Assembly: GCF_003130705.1 (NCBI RefSeq)
Contig: NZ_CP021354.1
Span: 1,674,001-1,738,000, forward strand
Length of the DNA stretch: 64,000 bases
DNA from: Rhodococcus oxybenzonivorans
GTDB taxonomy: Bacteria; Actinomycetota; Actinomycetes; Mycobacteriales; Mycobacteriaceae
Direction of reading: 5' to 3'
Each line of letters begins with the position of its first letter. Position 1 is the stretch's first letter. Under the pieces are notes generated by a model. The model did not search any database, had not been told where the DNA came from, and was given only the letters and a program-made list of their open reading frames with translations. A program made the position numbers and the translations under genes. Shown here piece by piece: positions 11,012 through 19,413 of this stretch.

Positions 11012-12154
11012 CTACCCGAACCTGGACTCCAGGGCGCGGCGGTCGACCTTGCCGGGACCGCGGAGGGGGAGGGCGTCGACGAGGTGCAGTTCGCGGGGCG
11101 CAGCGGTGGGGTCGAGGGTGCGTTCGACGAACTGCCGCAGTTCGTCGAGCGTGGGGAGGGTTCCGGATTCGGCGACGACGGCGGCGGTGACACGCCGGCC
11201 GAGTCGTTCGTCGGGGAGGCCGAAGACGGCGCATTCACGCACGGCCGGATGCTCGTTGAGTGCGCGCTCGACTACTTGCGGTACGACGGTGAGGCCGCCG
11301 GTGGAGATGGCCTCGTCCAGTCGGCCGGTGATGCTGAGGATTCCGTCGGTGAGCGACCCGGAGTCGTCAGTGCGGAACCAGCCGGGTTCGGCGAACGCGG
11401 GGTGGTCGGGAATGCCGCGGTAACCGGTCGCCAGCATGGGTCCCCCGAGCAGGACGCGGCCGTCGTCGATCCGGACCCGAGCGCCGTCGAGAGGGATCCC
11501 GTCGTACACGCATCCCCCGCACGTTTCGCTCATGCCGTAGGTGCGGACGACGGTGATCCCAGCCTCCTGGGCGCGTTGCAGCACCGGGGCCGGTGTCGCT
11601 GCGCCGCCGAGCAGGACGGCGTCGAGGGAGGCCAGTGCCGCCACCGCGCCGGGGTGGTCGAGGGCCTTGACGAACTGCGTCGGAACCAGTGACGTGTAGC
11701 GGCGACGTGAGGTCATGGTCTCGACCGCGGCGGGCAGCACTGCGGGATCGAAACCTTCCGTCACATCGACCACGACCGGTTCGGTGCCCGCCAGCACACT
11801 GCGCAGGAGCACCTGCATCCCCGCGATGTGGTGGGCGGGCAGCGCCAGGAGCCAGGAGCCAGGCCCGCCGAGTCTCGCGTGTGTCGCCTCACCGCTCGCG
11901 CGCAGCGCAGCCGCCGTGAGCATCGCACCTTTGGGCACGCCCGTCGTACCCGAAGTCGCCACGACGAGTGCGACACCGTCGTCGATCGGCTCCCCAGGAC
12001 GCAAGGCGTCGGTCAGTCGCCGGGTCTCCCGCTCGTCCGCGGCCGGGACGGGCAGCGCAGCGGGGGCGGTTCCGTCGAGCAACTCCGACAGCAGCGGCAG
12101 AATGCCGACAACCCCGACGCCCGACGGGACGGGAAGGACCTGGAGTTCGCTCAC
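11012..12154 (-). CDS. menE: o-Succinylbenzoate-CoA ligase (MenE)
   Basis: A 380-residue ANL-superfamily adenylating enzyme that activates o-succinylbenzoate to its CoA thioester in menaquinone synthesis. The P-loop-like motif is VVATSGTTGVPKGAML; further motifs are RTYGMSETCGGCVYDG, GWFRTDDSG and the C-terminal RGPGKVDRRAL with the catalytic lysine. The protein is short for the superfamily, as usual for actinobacterial MenE. GTG 12154 overlaps the stop of the preceding DUF3349 gene by four bases (GTGA) and is preferred over a start eight codons upstream. Gene order menE-DUF3349-membrane protein-pitA-VOC matches M. tuberculosis Rv0542c-Rv0546c. Confidence 0.9.
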   Translation of the reverse strand: MSELQVLPVPSGVGVVGILPLLSELLDGTAPAALPVPAADERETRRLTDALRPGEPIDDGVALVVATSGTTGVPKGAMLTAAALRASGEATHARLGGPGSWLLALPAHHIAGMQVLLRSVLAGTEPVVVDVTEGFDPAVLPAAVETMTSRRRYTSLVPTQFVKALDHPGAVAALASLDAVLLGGAATPAPVLQRAQEAGITVVRTYGMSETCGGCVYDGIPLDGARVRIDDGRVLLGGPMLATGYRGIPDHPAFAEPGWFRTDDSGSLTDGILSITGRLDEAISTGGLTVVPQVVERALNEHPAVRECAVFGLPDERLGRRVTAAVVAESGTLPTLDELRQFVERTLDPTAAPRELHLVDALPLRGPGKVDRRALESRFG

Positions 12155-12450
12155 TGGGCGGGCCCGGCCAACGGCCATCCGCCCGCGGCGAGATTGCTGC
12201 GAACCCGGTCGACATCCGATTCGAGTGGCAACTCGTCGGTGACCTTGGTGATCAGGACCTGGATGTCCGTCTTCTCGATGGGGAGATCACCTTCCTCGAC
12301 GAGAGCGTCGGCGACGGCATCCACCTCGTCCTCGGACAGGCGGCGAGTGAGCAACGCGAACAGCGGGATGTAGTCCTGCTCGGGCACACCATTGGGATAG
12401 CCGGCTCGCAGCCACCCGACGATGGAAGTGAGGAACGGTGGAAGGCTCAT
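12151..12450 (-). CDS. DUF3349 protein, Rv0543c-like
   Basis: A 99-residue soluble, all-helical protein beginning MSLPPFLTSIVGWLRAGYPN, with the family pattern WLRAGYPxG followed by LLTRRLSEDEVDAVADALVE and the end AAGGWPLAG. DUF3349 proteins of actinobacteria have a known helical structure but no established function. It is encoded between its paralogue (three bases upstream) and menE (overlapping by four bases), so it belongs to the men/pit operon. Confidence 0.8.
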   Translation of the reverse strand: MSLPPFLTSIVGWLRAGYPNGVPEQDYIPLFALLTRRLSEDEVDAVADALVEEGDLPIEKTDIQVLITKVTDELPLESDVDRVRSNLAAGGWPLAGPAQ

Positions 12451-12453
12451 CGG

Positions 12454-12831
12454 CTATCCCGCGTCGCGTGTTTCTTTCGGATCACCCGCACCCTCGTCGG
12501 TGTCGCCGGCGACCGGCCACCCGCCCGCAGTGTCACCAGCGACCGGCCACCCTCCCGCGGTGAGGTTCGCGGTGACCCGCGCAATGTCCTCCTCCGACGG
12601 CTCTTCGTGGGTGATCTCGCTGATGAGGCGCCGGATGCTGTCGTAATCGACATGGCGATTCGGGTGTTCGTGGGCCGTTTCGATCGACAGCGCCACCACT
12701 TGCTCGATTTCCTCATCGGTGAGTCGACGACGCAACACGGCCAGCAACGCGAAATGGTCCTTCGCCGGAATCCCTTCGGGGTATCCGGCGCGGAGCCAAT
12801 CGAGTACGGAACGAAGTGAATATTTGGGCAC
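12454..12831 (-). CDS. DUF3349 protein, tandem paralogue with duplicated tail
   Basis: A 125-residue paralogue of the next gene: VLDWLRAGYPEGIPAKDHFA and AVLRRRLTDEEIEQVVALSI align with its WLRAGYP and LLTRRL segments. The C-terminal motif TAGGWPVAGD occurs twice in succession because a 30-base unit is duplicated (12503-12562), giving an acidic extended tail absent from the paralogue. Function unknown. Two adjacent DUF3349 genes suggest local gene duplication; M. tuberculosis has one at this position. Confidence 0.78.
   Translation of the reverse strand: MPKYSLRSVLDWLRAGYPEGIPAKDHFALLAVLRRRLTDEEIEQVVALSIETAHEHPNRHVDYDSIRRLISEITHEEPSEEDIARVTANLTAGGWPVAGDTAGGWPVAGDTDEGAGDPKETRDAG
12503..12562. 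repeat. In-frame tandem duplication of a 30-base unit
   Basis: Units 12503-12532 and 12533-12562 match at 26 of 30 positions and encode the repeated GGWPVAGDT segment in the tail of the DUF3349 protein. The four differences indicate the duplication is not very recent. Confidence 0.8.
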
Positions 12832-12878
12832 GCGTTCGGCCTCTTTCGTCGATGGAGTGGGGACCTCGCGGTCGCCGC

Positions 12879-13148
12879 TCAGAAGATGTGGATACCGAAC
12901 GTGCTGGCCAGGAAGTCGCTCATCAACAGCAGTATCCCAGTAATGATCGCGATCAGCACGACGGCGAAGCAGGCCACGGCACCAATCCGGCCTGCGACGG
13001 AAGGCTGCGGTGCCGGGGTGTCACCTCCGGCTCCTGCGCTGAGCGACTTCAGTCCGAGAGCGAAGATGGCGGGGAGTCCCGCACCGAACAGCAGTCCGAC
13101 GAGGATCACTTGCCAGAGCGAGTTGACGGTGGTGGTCAAGAGGGTCAT
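12879..13148 (-). CDS. Small two-helix membrane protein, Rv0544c-like
   Basis: An 89-residue protein with two long hydrophobic segments, residues about 10-33 (LWQVILVGLLFGAGLPAIFA) and 56-78 (GAVACFAVVLIAIITGILLL), joined by a Pro/Gly-rich loop. The arrangement and its place immediately downstream of pitA (12 bases between) match M. tuberculosis Rv0544c, an uncharacterised membrane protein. It may be an accessory of the phosphate transporter; that is only suggested by neighbourhood. Confidence 0.75.
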   Translation of the reverse strand: MTLLTTTVNSLWQVILVGLLFGAGLPAIFALGLKSLSAGAGGDTPAPQPSVAGRIGAVACFAVVLIAIITGILLLMSDFLASTFGIHIF

Positions 13149-13160
13149 GAGCAGCTCCCG

Positions 13161-14375
13161 TCAGTGGTTGGTGGTGGTGGGTCTGGGCAACTCGGAGATC
13201 TCCGAGCCGGCTGGGGATGGTACAGCCGTGGTCGCGGGATGCTCTGCGCCCGGCTCCCACTCGGCGTTGACATTGCCGGAGTGCACCGGCTGCTTGCGGG
13301 ACCGTAGGTACATGAACCCGGCGAGGAGGATGAGTGCCGCGAACACGACCAGCACGCCGGCGAGGCCGCCGATGATGTGCGCGAGGAACCAGCACACGGC
13401 GCCCACGAACGCGGCCGAGGGGAGAGTGATGAGCCACGCGACCGCCATACGTCCGGCGATGCCCCAGCGAACCTCGGCGCCCTTGCGGCCGAGCCCGGTG
13501 CCGAGGATGGAACCGGTGGCGACGTGTGTGGTGGACAACGGAAGTCCGAGGTGGCTCGACGTCAGGATGATCGCGGCCGACGAGGATTCGGCGGCCATGC
13601 CTTGCGGGGCGGCGATTTCGACGAGGCCCTTGCCGAGGGTGCGGATGATCCGCCAACCGCCGAGATAGGTGCCGAGGGCAATGGCGACGGCGCAGCTGAG
13701 CTTGACCCAGAACGGCATCTCGTCGTCGGCGGTGATGCTGCCGTGCGCGACCAGTGCGAGGAAGATCACGCCCATCGTCTTCTGGGCGTCGTTGGTTCCG
13801 TGCGCCAGCGACACCAGCGAGGCGGAACCGATCTGGCCGACGCGGAACCCGTGCTGCTTCGTTCCCTCCGGCACGGTGGAGGTGATGCGGTAGACGAGTT
13901 TAGTACCTGCCGTGGCGACCAGCGCTGCGACGACAGGGGCGAGAAGTGCCGGAATGACGACCTTGCCGAGGACCCCGCCCCACTCGACACCACTCATGCC
14001 GATGGACGCGATGGCCGCACCGATCAAGCCACCGAACAGCGCGTGCGAGGAGCTCGACGGCAGACCGAGCAGCCAGGTCGCGAGGTTCCAGATGATGCCG
14101 CCGACAAGTCCCGCGAACACGATGAGCAGGAGATCTTCACCGCCCACCGTTCCCAGGTTCACGACACCTTTGGCCACGGTCGCGGCGACCTCGACCGACA
14201 GGAATGCGCCGACCAGATTCAGCGACGCGGAGAGCACGACCGCGGTCTTGGGTCGCAGAGCTCCCGTTGCGATCGAGGTGGCCATTGCGTTTCCGGTGTC
14301 GTGGAAGCCGTTGGTGAAGTCGAAAGCGAGGGCGGTGACGACCACCACCAGAAGAACTACGAGCTCTGCGGTCAC
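13161..14375 (-). CDS. pitA: Low-affinity inorganic phosphate transporter (PitA)
   Basis: A 404-residue PiT-family carrier (phosphate with H+ or Na+/metal phosphate symport). The duplicated signature is visible: GFHDTGNAMATSIATGALRP near the N-terminus and SLAHGTNDAQKTMGVIFLAL in the second half. About ten transmembrane helices and a Ser-rich segment LLGLPSSSSHALFGGLIGAA are also typical. The C-terminal 50 residues are polar. It leads the operon pitA-Rv0544c-like-DUF3349-DUF3349-menE. No Pho box was recognised upstream. Confidence 0.92.
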   Translation of the reverse strand: MTAELVVLLVVVVTALAFDFTNGFHDTGNAMATSIATGALRPKTAVVLSASLNLVGAFLSVEVAATVAKGVVNLGTVGGEDLLLIVFAGLVGGIIWNLATWLLGLPSSSSHALFGGLIGAAIASIGMSGVEWGGVLGKVVIPALLAPVVAALVATAGTKLVYRITSTVPEGTKQHGFRVGQIGSASLVSLAHGTNDAQKTMGVIFLALVAHGSITADDEMPFWVKLSCAVAIALGTYLGGWRIIRTLGKGLVEIAAPQGMAAESSSAAIILTSSHLGLPLSTTHVATGSILGTGLGRKGAEVRWGIAGRMAVAWLITLPSAAFVGAVCWFLAHIIGGLAGVLVVFAALILLAGFMYLRSRKQPVHSGNVNAEWEPGAEHPATTAVPSPAGSEISELPRPTTTNH

Positions 14376-14454
14376 ACCCAGATTGTGCGGATCGAAGTTC
14401 GAAAAGTACAGCTGAGGTCGGACACCTCGAGGTGGCCCGGCGTTTGGCCCCGCG

Positions 14455-14850
14455 TCACCGGTCGTTCACCGGCCGGGTGTCGCGCCGAAGGGGGTGATCC
14501 TCCGGAATCTGCACCAGCACGATCGGTACTCCGTCGGGGTCCGCGATCCACATTTCGTGCAGTCCCCACGGTTCCTGCCGGGCCTCGCGGTTGATCTTGA
14601 CCCCGGCGAGGACCAGTTCGGTCTGTGCTGCGGTGAGGTCGCGGACCTGCAGCCACAGGGCACCGTCGAACGTCGACGGAGTGTCCGCGGCGCCGTGGGC
14701 GGCCACCTCGATGAGTCCCTGCCCCGCGAAGAACACCGTGCCCCCGGGATATTCGCGGGCGGTGGCGAGTCCGAGGATGTCGCGGTAAAAACTCAGCGTC
14801 GTCGCGTAGTCCCGTGGCCGCAGGATCGTCCTGCTGCTGAGGATTTCCAC
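14455..14850 (-). CDS. VOC/glyoxalase family protein
   Basis: A 131-residue vicinal-oxygen-chelate protein with two beta-alpha-beta-beta-beta modules: TILRPRDYATTLSFYRDILG at the start and GLHEMWIADPDGVPIVLVQI at the end. A glyoxalase-type metal site would use His/Glu in these strands; HEMWIADPDG is consistent, but the substrate is not identifiable. It matches the position of M. tuberculosis Rv0546c (annotated as lactoylglutathione-lyase-like). GTG start, three bases after the stop of the upstream gene. Confidence 0.8.
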   Translation of the reverse strand: MEILSSRTILRPRDYATTLSFYRDILGLATAREYPGGTVFFAGQGLIEVAAHGAADTPSTFDGALWLQVRDLTAAQTELVLAGVKINREARQEPWGLHEMWIADPDGVPIVLVQIPEDHPLRRDTRPVNDR

Positions 14851-14853
14851 CCG

Positions 14854-15303
14854 TCACTCTCCTTTGCTCGGGCGGGCTTCGTGACCTGCCCGGCCGTGTG
14901 TGCGTCGCGCTTCCTTCATCTCCGCCTCGAACAGGTGGCGACGACCGTCCAGCAGTTCGTCACGGGCGGCGCGCTCGAGTTCACGGAAGGTGGACCAATA
15001 CCCGTCGTCGAACTCTTCCACGACCTGGAAGGTCCACCGTCCGTCGAGCACGTTGAGGCCGACCAACTCGGTCTCCAGGCGGTCCGCCGTCGCGCCGTGA
15101 CCCGCCGACCGCAACGCGTCGACGGCGTCACCTAGCTGGAGGTCGGCGTGCCCGATCAGCTGGTGGAACGAGTACAGCAGTCCGCGGGCCCGCTCGACGG
15201 TTTCGAGGGATTCGGACAACTTCCCGAGCGCGGCGACGGTGTCGTCGCCGGTTCCGGGCGGACGGCGGTGTTCCGGGGCCGGGAGCTCGCGGTCGGTGCT
15301 CAT
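14854..15303 (-). CDS. Conserved actinobacterial hypothetical protein
   Basis: A 149-residue, mostly helical, charged protein with no recognised domain. Conserved-looking stretches are RARGLLYSFHQLIGHADLQL, GLNVLDGRWTFQVVEEFDDG and YWSTFRELERAARDELLDGR. The His and Asp/Glu pattern in the first helix pair recalls small four-helix bundle proteins, but I cannot name a family. It is co-oriented with, and three bases upstream of, the VOC gene, in the gap before menB. No signal peptide or membrane segment is seen. Confidence 0.65.
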   Translation of the reverse strand: MSTDRELPAPEHRRPPGTGDDTVAALGKLSESLETVERARGLLYSFHQLIGHADLQLGDAVDALRSAGHGATADRLETELVGLNVLDGRWTFQVVEEFDDGYWSTFRELERAARDELLDGRRHLFEAEMKEARRTHGRAGHEARPSKGE

Positions 15304-15378
15304 GTGGTCAGTGTGCCGGAATCGGTGAATCCGCGCTGGCGCGTGGCCATTTCCACGATGCCCGGGAAGGGGAGCGGC

Positions 15379-16272
15379 TCAGAAGTACCAGGGATACGGC
15401 TTCCAGTCGGGTTCGCGCTTATCGAGGAACGAGTCGCGACCTTCGACGGCCTCGTCCGTCATGTACGCCATGCGGGTTGCCTCTCCCGCGAACAACTGCT
15501 GTCCGACCAGGCCGTCGTCCTGCAGGTTGAACGCGTATTTCAGCATGCGCTGCGCCTGCGGGGACTTTCCGTTGATCCTGGCGCCCCACTCGATTCCGAC
15601 GTCCTCGAGTTCGGCATGGTCGACGACCTTGTTGACGGCGCCCATCCGGTGCATCTCCTCGGCGGTGTACGTCTCGCCGAGGAAGAAGATCTCGCGGGCG
15701 AACTTCTGCCCGACCATCTTGGCGAGGTAGGCGCTGCCGTAGCCGCCGTCGAAGCTGCCGACGTCGGCGTCGGTCTGCTTGAACCGGGCGTGTTCGCGGC
15801 TGGCGAGTGTCAGATCGCACACCACGTGCAGGCTGTGCCCGCCGCCTGCGGCCCAGCCGTTGACGAGACAGATGACGACCTTCGGCATGAACCGGATCAA
15901 TCGCTGAACCTCGAGGATGTGCAGGCGCCCGGCGCGGGCCCGATCGACGGTGTCCGCGGTTTCCCCTTCCGCATACTGGTATCCGCTGCGGCCGCGGATG
16001 CGCTGATCTCCGCCCGAGCAGAACGCCCAGCCCTGATCCTTCGGGCTCGGCCCGTTGCCGGTGAGGAGGACGGCGCCCACGTCGGACGTCATCCGCGCAT
16101 GGTCGAGTGCCTGGTAGAGCTCGTCGACGGTGTGTGGACGGAAGGCATTGCGCACCTCGGGACGGTCGAACGCCACCCGGACGATGCCCTCGCTGACATG
16201 CCGGTGATAGGTGATGTCCGTGAGGTTCTCGAAGCCGGGTACGGGTCGCCAGTGCTGTGGGTTGAAGGTCAC
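15379..16272 (-). CDS. menB: 1,4-Dihydroxy-2-naphthoyl-CoA synthase (MenB)
   Basis: A 297-residue crotonase-fold enzyme that closes the second ring of o-succinylbenzoyl-CoA. Oxyanion-hole and active-site segments are WAFCSGGDQRIRGRSGYQYA and NGWAAGGGHSLHVVCDLTLA; DADVGSFDGGYGSAYLAKMV carries the Ser/Asp/Tyr region typical of MenB, and the C-terminus ends KREPDWKPYPWYF, a MenB signature. The open frame extends far upstream through an unrelated region; GTG 16272 (VTFNPQHWRPVPGF) is where the family begins. It is divergent from the thioesterase gene, with 72 bases between. Confidence 0.93.
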   Translation of the reverse strand: MTFNPQHWRPVPGFENLTDITYHRHVSEGIVRVAFDRPEVRNAFRPHTVDELYQALDHARMTSDVGAVLLTGNGPSPKDQGWAFCSGGDQRIRGRSGYQYAEGETADTVDRARAGRLHILEVQRLIRFMPKVVICLVNGWAAGGGHSLHVVCDLTLASREHARFKQTDADVGSFDGGYGSAYLAKMVGQKFAREIFFLGETYTAEEMHRMGAVNKVVDHAELEDVGIEWGARINGKSPQAQRMLKYAFNLQDDGLVGQQLFAGEATRMAYMTDEAVEGRDSFLDKREPDWKPYPWYF

Positions 16273-16344
16273 GGCTCCGAGATTATCGGGTGCCGCCGGT
16301 GGGTGTCCGCGCGCGGGAGTTCGGCCCGGGTTTACCGTGCAGGT

Positions 16345-16998
16345 ATGAGCGAGCAGGCTGCGGACGTCACCGGTGTCGACGGGAAGCGCGACGACGACTA
16401 CGAGCACCACGGCGGGTTCCCCAAGTACGAGGCGGTCACCCCCGGCCCGGATTGGGCGCGGTTCGTGGAAGGAATGCGCACCCTGCAGGATCTGGCGGTG
16501 TCGGTGGACGCCCCCGACGACGTTGTCGCGCAGGCGGCTGACCAGGTGGAGAAGCTGGCCGCAGTGCTCACACCGTACGTGGTTCCCGAGGGGCGGTCGC
16601 CGGCCGGACGGACGATCGAGCTGCCGGGCCGGGGGAGCCTGCTGATGCCGCCGTGGCACATCGAGAAGTTCGGACCCGACGGGGTGCGCAGCGCGGGCGA
16701 GTTCCGTCGCTACCACCTCGGTGGCAACGGCGCCGCGCACGGCGGCACGCTGCCGCTGCTGTTCGACGACCTGATGGGAATGATCGTCCACGCGTACGGG
16801 CGGCCCATCAGTCGCACGGCGTACCTGCATGTGAACTATCGGGCGATCACACCGCTCAACACACCGCTCACCGTCGAGGGCAGCGTCGACCGGGTAGAGG
16901 GGCGCAAGACGTTCATCACTGCGCAGCTGAAGAAGGGCGACACGTTGCTCGCCGACTGCGAGGCCCTCATGCTCGAGCTTCTGCCCGGACAGCCCTGA
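16345..16998 (+). CDS. Hotdog-fold thioesterase, PaaI-like
   Basis: A 217-residue protein. The C-terminal 120 residues are a hotdog thioesterase domain with AAHGGTLPLLFDDLMGMIVH (HGG plus an acidic residue nine positions on) and YLHVNYRAITPLNTPLTVEG; the N-terminal 90 residues are a polar helical extension. It lies between divergent menB and menC, four bases upstream of menC. In other bacteria a hotdog enzyme (MenI, such as E. coli YdiI) hydrolyses DHNA-CoA, a step with no other candidate in this cluster. That assignment is inference from position; fatty acyl-CoA substrates are the alternative. Confidence 0.8.
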   Translation: MSEQAADVTGVDGKRDDDYEHHGGFPKYEAVTPGPDWARFVEGMRTLQDLAVSVDAPDDVVAQAADQVEKLAAVLTPYVVPEGRSPAGRTIELPGRGSLLMPPWHIEKFGPDGVRSAGEFRRYHLGGNGAAHGGTLPLLFDDLMGMIVHAYGRPISRTAYLHVNYRAITPLNTPLTVEGSVDRVEGRKTFITAQLKKGDTLLADCEALMLELLPGQP

Positions 16999-17002
16999 CC
17001 TC

Positions 17003-18004
17003 GTGTCCTCTCTGCCTACCCTCGACGAGGTCCTGGCCGACGCGGTCGTGGTAAGTCTGCCCATGCGGGTGCGCTTCCGCGGCATCACCACCCGAGAAGC
17101 CATGCTCGTGCGTGGTCCCGCGGGATGGGGCGAGTTCGCTCCCTTCCCGGAATACGCGGACGACGAAGCCTCGCACTGGCTGCAGTCGGCGATCGAGGCC
17201 GCCTGGATCGGTCCGCCGCCCACACTCCGCGACCGGGTGGCTGTCAACGCGACCGTTCCCGCGGTGGACGCCGCACAGGTCCCCGCCCTCCTCGGGCGAT
17301 ACCCGGGAGCCCGAACCGCGAAAGTGAAAGTAGCCGAGCGCGGTCAGAATCTCGCCGACGACGTCGCACGGGTGAACGCCGTCCGCGCCCACATTCCCTG
17401 CGTGCGCGTCGACGCGAACGGTGGATGGACGGTCGACGAGGCGGTGACGGCGCTGCACGCACTCACGGCAGACGGGCCGCTCGAGTACGCGGAACAACCG
17501 TGCGCGAGTGTGCCGGAGCTGGTGGAGGTACGCCGACGTGTGCCCGCTGTCCGCGTGGCCGCCGACGAGAGCATTCGGCGTGCGGACGACCCGCTGAAGG
17601 TGGTTCGCGCAGGCGGCGCCGACATCGCCGTCGTGAAGGTCGCCCCCCTCGGTGGAATGCGCCGCCTCCTCGCGCTTGCGGACGAGTTGTCCGAGTACGG
17701 GGTCCCGGTGGTCGTGTCGAGTGCGTTGGACACCGCCGTGGGAATTGCCGCCGGTGTCGCGGCCGCGGCCGCACTGCCCGACCTGCATTTCGCGTGTGGA
17801 CTGGGAACCGGTGGACTCTTCGAGTCGGATGTGGCCGAGCCCAGAGAGCCCGTGGACGGTGCGCTGGGCGTCGCATCCGTGACTCCCGACCCCGCCCGGG
17901 TCGCCGACCTCGCGGCAACGCCCGAGCGTGCCCGCTGGTGGATCGAGCGGGTGCGCCGGTGTCATGGCCTGCTCGAACAACGCGACCCGCAGCTTTTCGT
18001 ATAG
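17003..18004 (+). CDS. menC: o-Succinylbenzoate synthase (MenC)
   Basis: A 333-residue enolase-superfamily dehydratase converting SHCHC to o-succinylbenzoate. The two catalytic lysines are in TAKVKVAERG and ADIAVVKVAPLGGM, and the metal ligands are the Asp/Glu/Asp in CVRVDANGGWTVDEA, LEYAEQPC and VAADESIRR. The second active-site half ends VVSSALDTAVGIA. GTG 17003 follows the thioesterase stop closely, so both are probably one transcript. Confidence 0.92.
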   Translation: MSSLPTLDEVLADAVVVSLPMRVRFRGITTREAMLVRGPAGWGEFAPFPEYADDEASHWLQSAIEAAWIGPPPTLRDRVAVNATVPAVDAAQVPALLGRYPGARTAKVKVAERGQNLADDVARVNAVRAHIPCVRVDANGGWTVDEAVTALHALTADGPLEYAEQPCASVPELVEVRRRVPAVRVAADESIRRADDPLKVVRAGGADIAVVKVAPLGGMRRLLALADELSEYGVPVVVSSALDTAVGIAAGVAAAAALPDLHFACGLGTGGLFESDVAEPREPVDGALGVASVTPDPARVADLAATPERARWWIERVRRCHGLLEQRDPQLFV

Positions 18005-18049
18005 TGTCTGGCCGGACCTGATCGCTCAGTCAATACGGAGGCATTGAAA

Positions 18050-18496
18050 GTGGTTGCAGCTCTGAACGAAACCCTGCTCGACGAGGCACGTGTGCCGGCG
18101 GTCATCGCCGATGTGCAGGCTCTGATCGACGCGGAGGTTTCGGACAAGTCGGGGGCCTCGGGGCTGGCATTGAAGGGTGGTTACGCCGCGGTCAAGAAGG
18201 TGGGACCGTCCATCGTGCCGGATGCTATCGAGGGCTTGCTGCCCGAGTTCGTCACCAAGCTCGAGCCGTACTGGCAGGATTTCACCGCCAGCGGCCAGGA
18301 TTCGTTCGCCGATTACCTCGTCGCCCGCGGCGACGACGTGTCGGACTCGCTCCTCGGTGTCACCGACGAGCGCATCGAGAACAGTGACCGTGGCGCGGTC
18401 AAGAAGGTGTACAACTCGCTGCGCCCGTCCGCGAAGAAGAATGTGATCGAAGCACTTCCGCGTCTGGGCGCACTCGTCCAGAAGCACGCCAACTGA
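18050..18496 (+). CDS. Conserved hypothetical protein of mycolata (DUF6918-like)
   Basis: A 148-residue cytosolic protein with no membrane segment: VAALNETLLDEARVPAVIAD, GGYAAVKKVGPSIVPDAIEG and the C-terminal KKVYNSLRPSAKKNVIEALP. GTG 18050 lies eight bases after a GGAGG site; an in-frame TTG at 18044 is too close to it. I recognise a conserved actinobacterial family without known function. It stands about 45 bases after menC, in the same orientation, so it may be read through from menC. Repeated VxKxxxS segments suggest an alpha-helical repeat fold, but this is a guess. Confidence 0.7.
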   Translation: MVAALNETLLDEARVPAVIADVQALIDAEVSDKSGASGLALKGGYAAVKKVGPSIVPDAIEGLLPEFVTKLEPYWQDFTASGQDSFADYLVARGDDVSDSLLGVTDERIENSDRGAVKKVYNSLRPSAKKNVIEALPRLGALVQKHAN

Positions 18497-18551
18497 ACGA
18501 ACCTCTGGAAGTGGCGAAGTGCGCGTCCGCGTACTTCGCCGCTTCCTGTGG

Positions 18552-19379
18552 TCAGTAGGCGGCGTGGCCGTGGCGCCAGTAGCCGGTGAACGAAATGTGT
18601 GTCTTGGGAACGTGCCGGTCGTTCACGAGATGGCGTCGAAGAGCCGTCGGTAAGTCACTTTCCCCGGCGACGAACGTGTACGACGGCCCGGTCGGAAGAT
18701 CTGCCTGCCGCACCGTCTCCAACGCAAGCAGCCCCGGACGGGCACCTGCGTTTTCGCGGACCAGCCAGTGCACGTTCACTCCGTCGCCCACCGAAACGTC
18801 TTGTGCATCTGCGGCTTCCGCGATCTCGACGAACACCTCGGCTCGAAGGTTCCGCGGCGCCGATCGCAGAATCCCGACGATCGCCGGCAACGCGCTCTCG
18901 TCACCGACCAGGAGTTGCCACTCGGCGCCGGGCGCCGGGTTGTAGATCCGGCCCTCGTCGAGGATCGCGATCTCGTCGCCCGCCGACGCGGACGCGGCCC
19001 AGGCCGAAGCCGGACCCAGGTCGCCGTGCGAGGCGAAGTCGATGTCGATCTCGGTCTCTTCGCCGAACAGTCCGGTGCCGGCGGCGCGGTAGTCGCGGAT
19101 CGTGTAGTTGCGCACGACGGGCCGGGTGTCCTTCGACATCAGCTTGTACTGCGCGTACCAGAGGTTGCTCGCGCTGGTCGGCAGCCGCAGAGTGGTCTGT
19201 CCGGGTTGGGGGATGAACATCCGGAACCACTGGTCGAAGCCCATCGGCGTCACGGAGTCCAGTTCGGGTCCCGCCACGGTGACGCGGATGAAGTTGGGGC
19301 TGATCTGCTTGCCTGCCACCACCCGGGCGGACGCAATTCGGCGAGTCTCGGGTTTGACGAACTTGCTGCGTTGGGCCAT
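18552..19379 (-). CDS. Siderophore-interacting protein (FAD-dependent ferric reductase family)
   Basis: A 275-residue SIP/ViuB-family flavoprotein that reduces ferric-siderophore complexes in the cytoplasm to release iron. The FAD-binding motif RNYTIRDYR (RxYT), the DFASHGDLGPASAWA segment and the NAD(P)H-domain start LLVGDESALPAIVGIL are visible; the C-terminus FTGYWRHGHAAY is characteristic of the family. A good iron box lies 35 bases upstream (19414-19432), so expression is expected to be derepressed in iron starvation. It sits inside the menaquinone region, in opposite orientation to menC and menD. Confidence 0.9.
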   Translation of the reverse strand: MAQRSKFVKPETRRIASARVVAGKQISPNFIRVTVAGPELDSVTPMGFDQWFRMFIPQPGQTTLRLPTSASNLWYAQYKLMSKDTRPVVRNYTIRDYRAAGTGLFGEETEIDIDFASHGDLGPASAWAASASAGDEIAILDEGRIYNPAPGAEWQLLVGDESALPAIVGILRSAPRNLRAEVFVEIAEAADAQDVSVGDGVNVHWLVRENAGARPGLLALETVRQADLPTGPSYTFVAGESDLPTALRRHLVNDRHVPKTHISFTGYWRHGHAAY

Positions 19380-19413
19380 GGATGGTTACTTTCCGGCTAG
19401 GGAATCGATTTTG

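Noticed and set aside
15148..16344. Upstream extension of the thioesterase frame across menB (616-codon frame)
   Set aside because: Only the part from ATG 16345 is thioesterase-like; the rest is antisense to menB.
16273..17247. Upstream extension of the menB frame (622-codon frame)
   Set aside because: Family similarity starts at GTG 16272; the extension is antisense to the thioesterase and menC.
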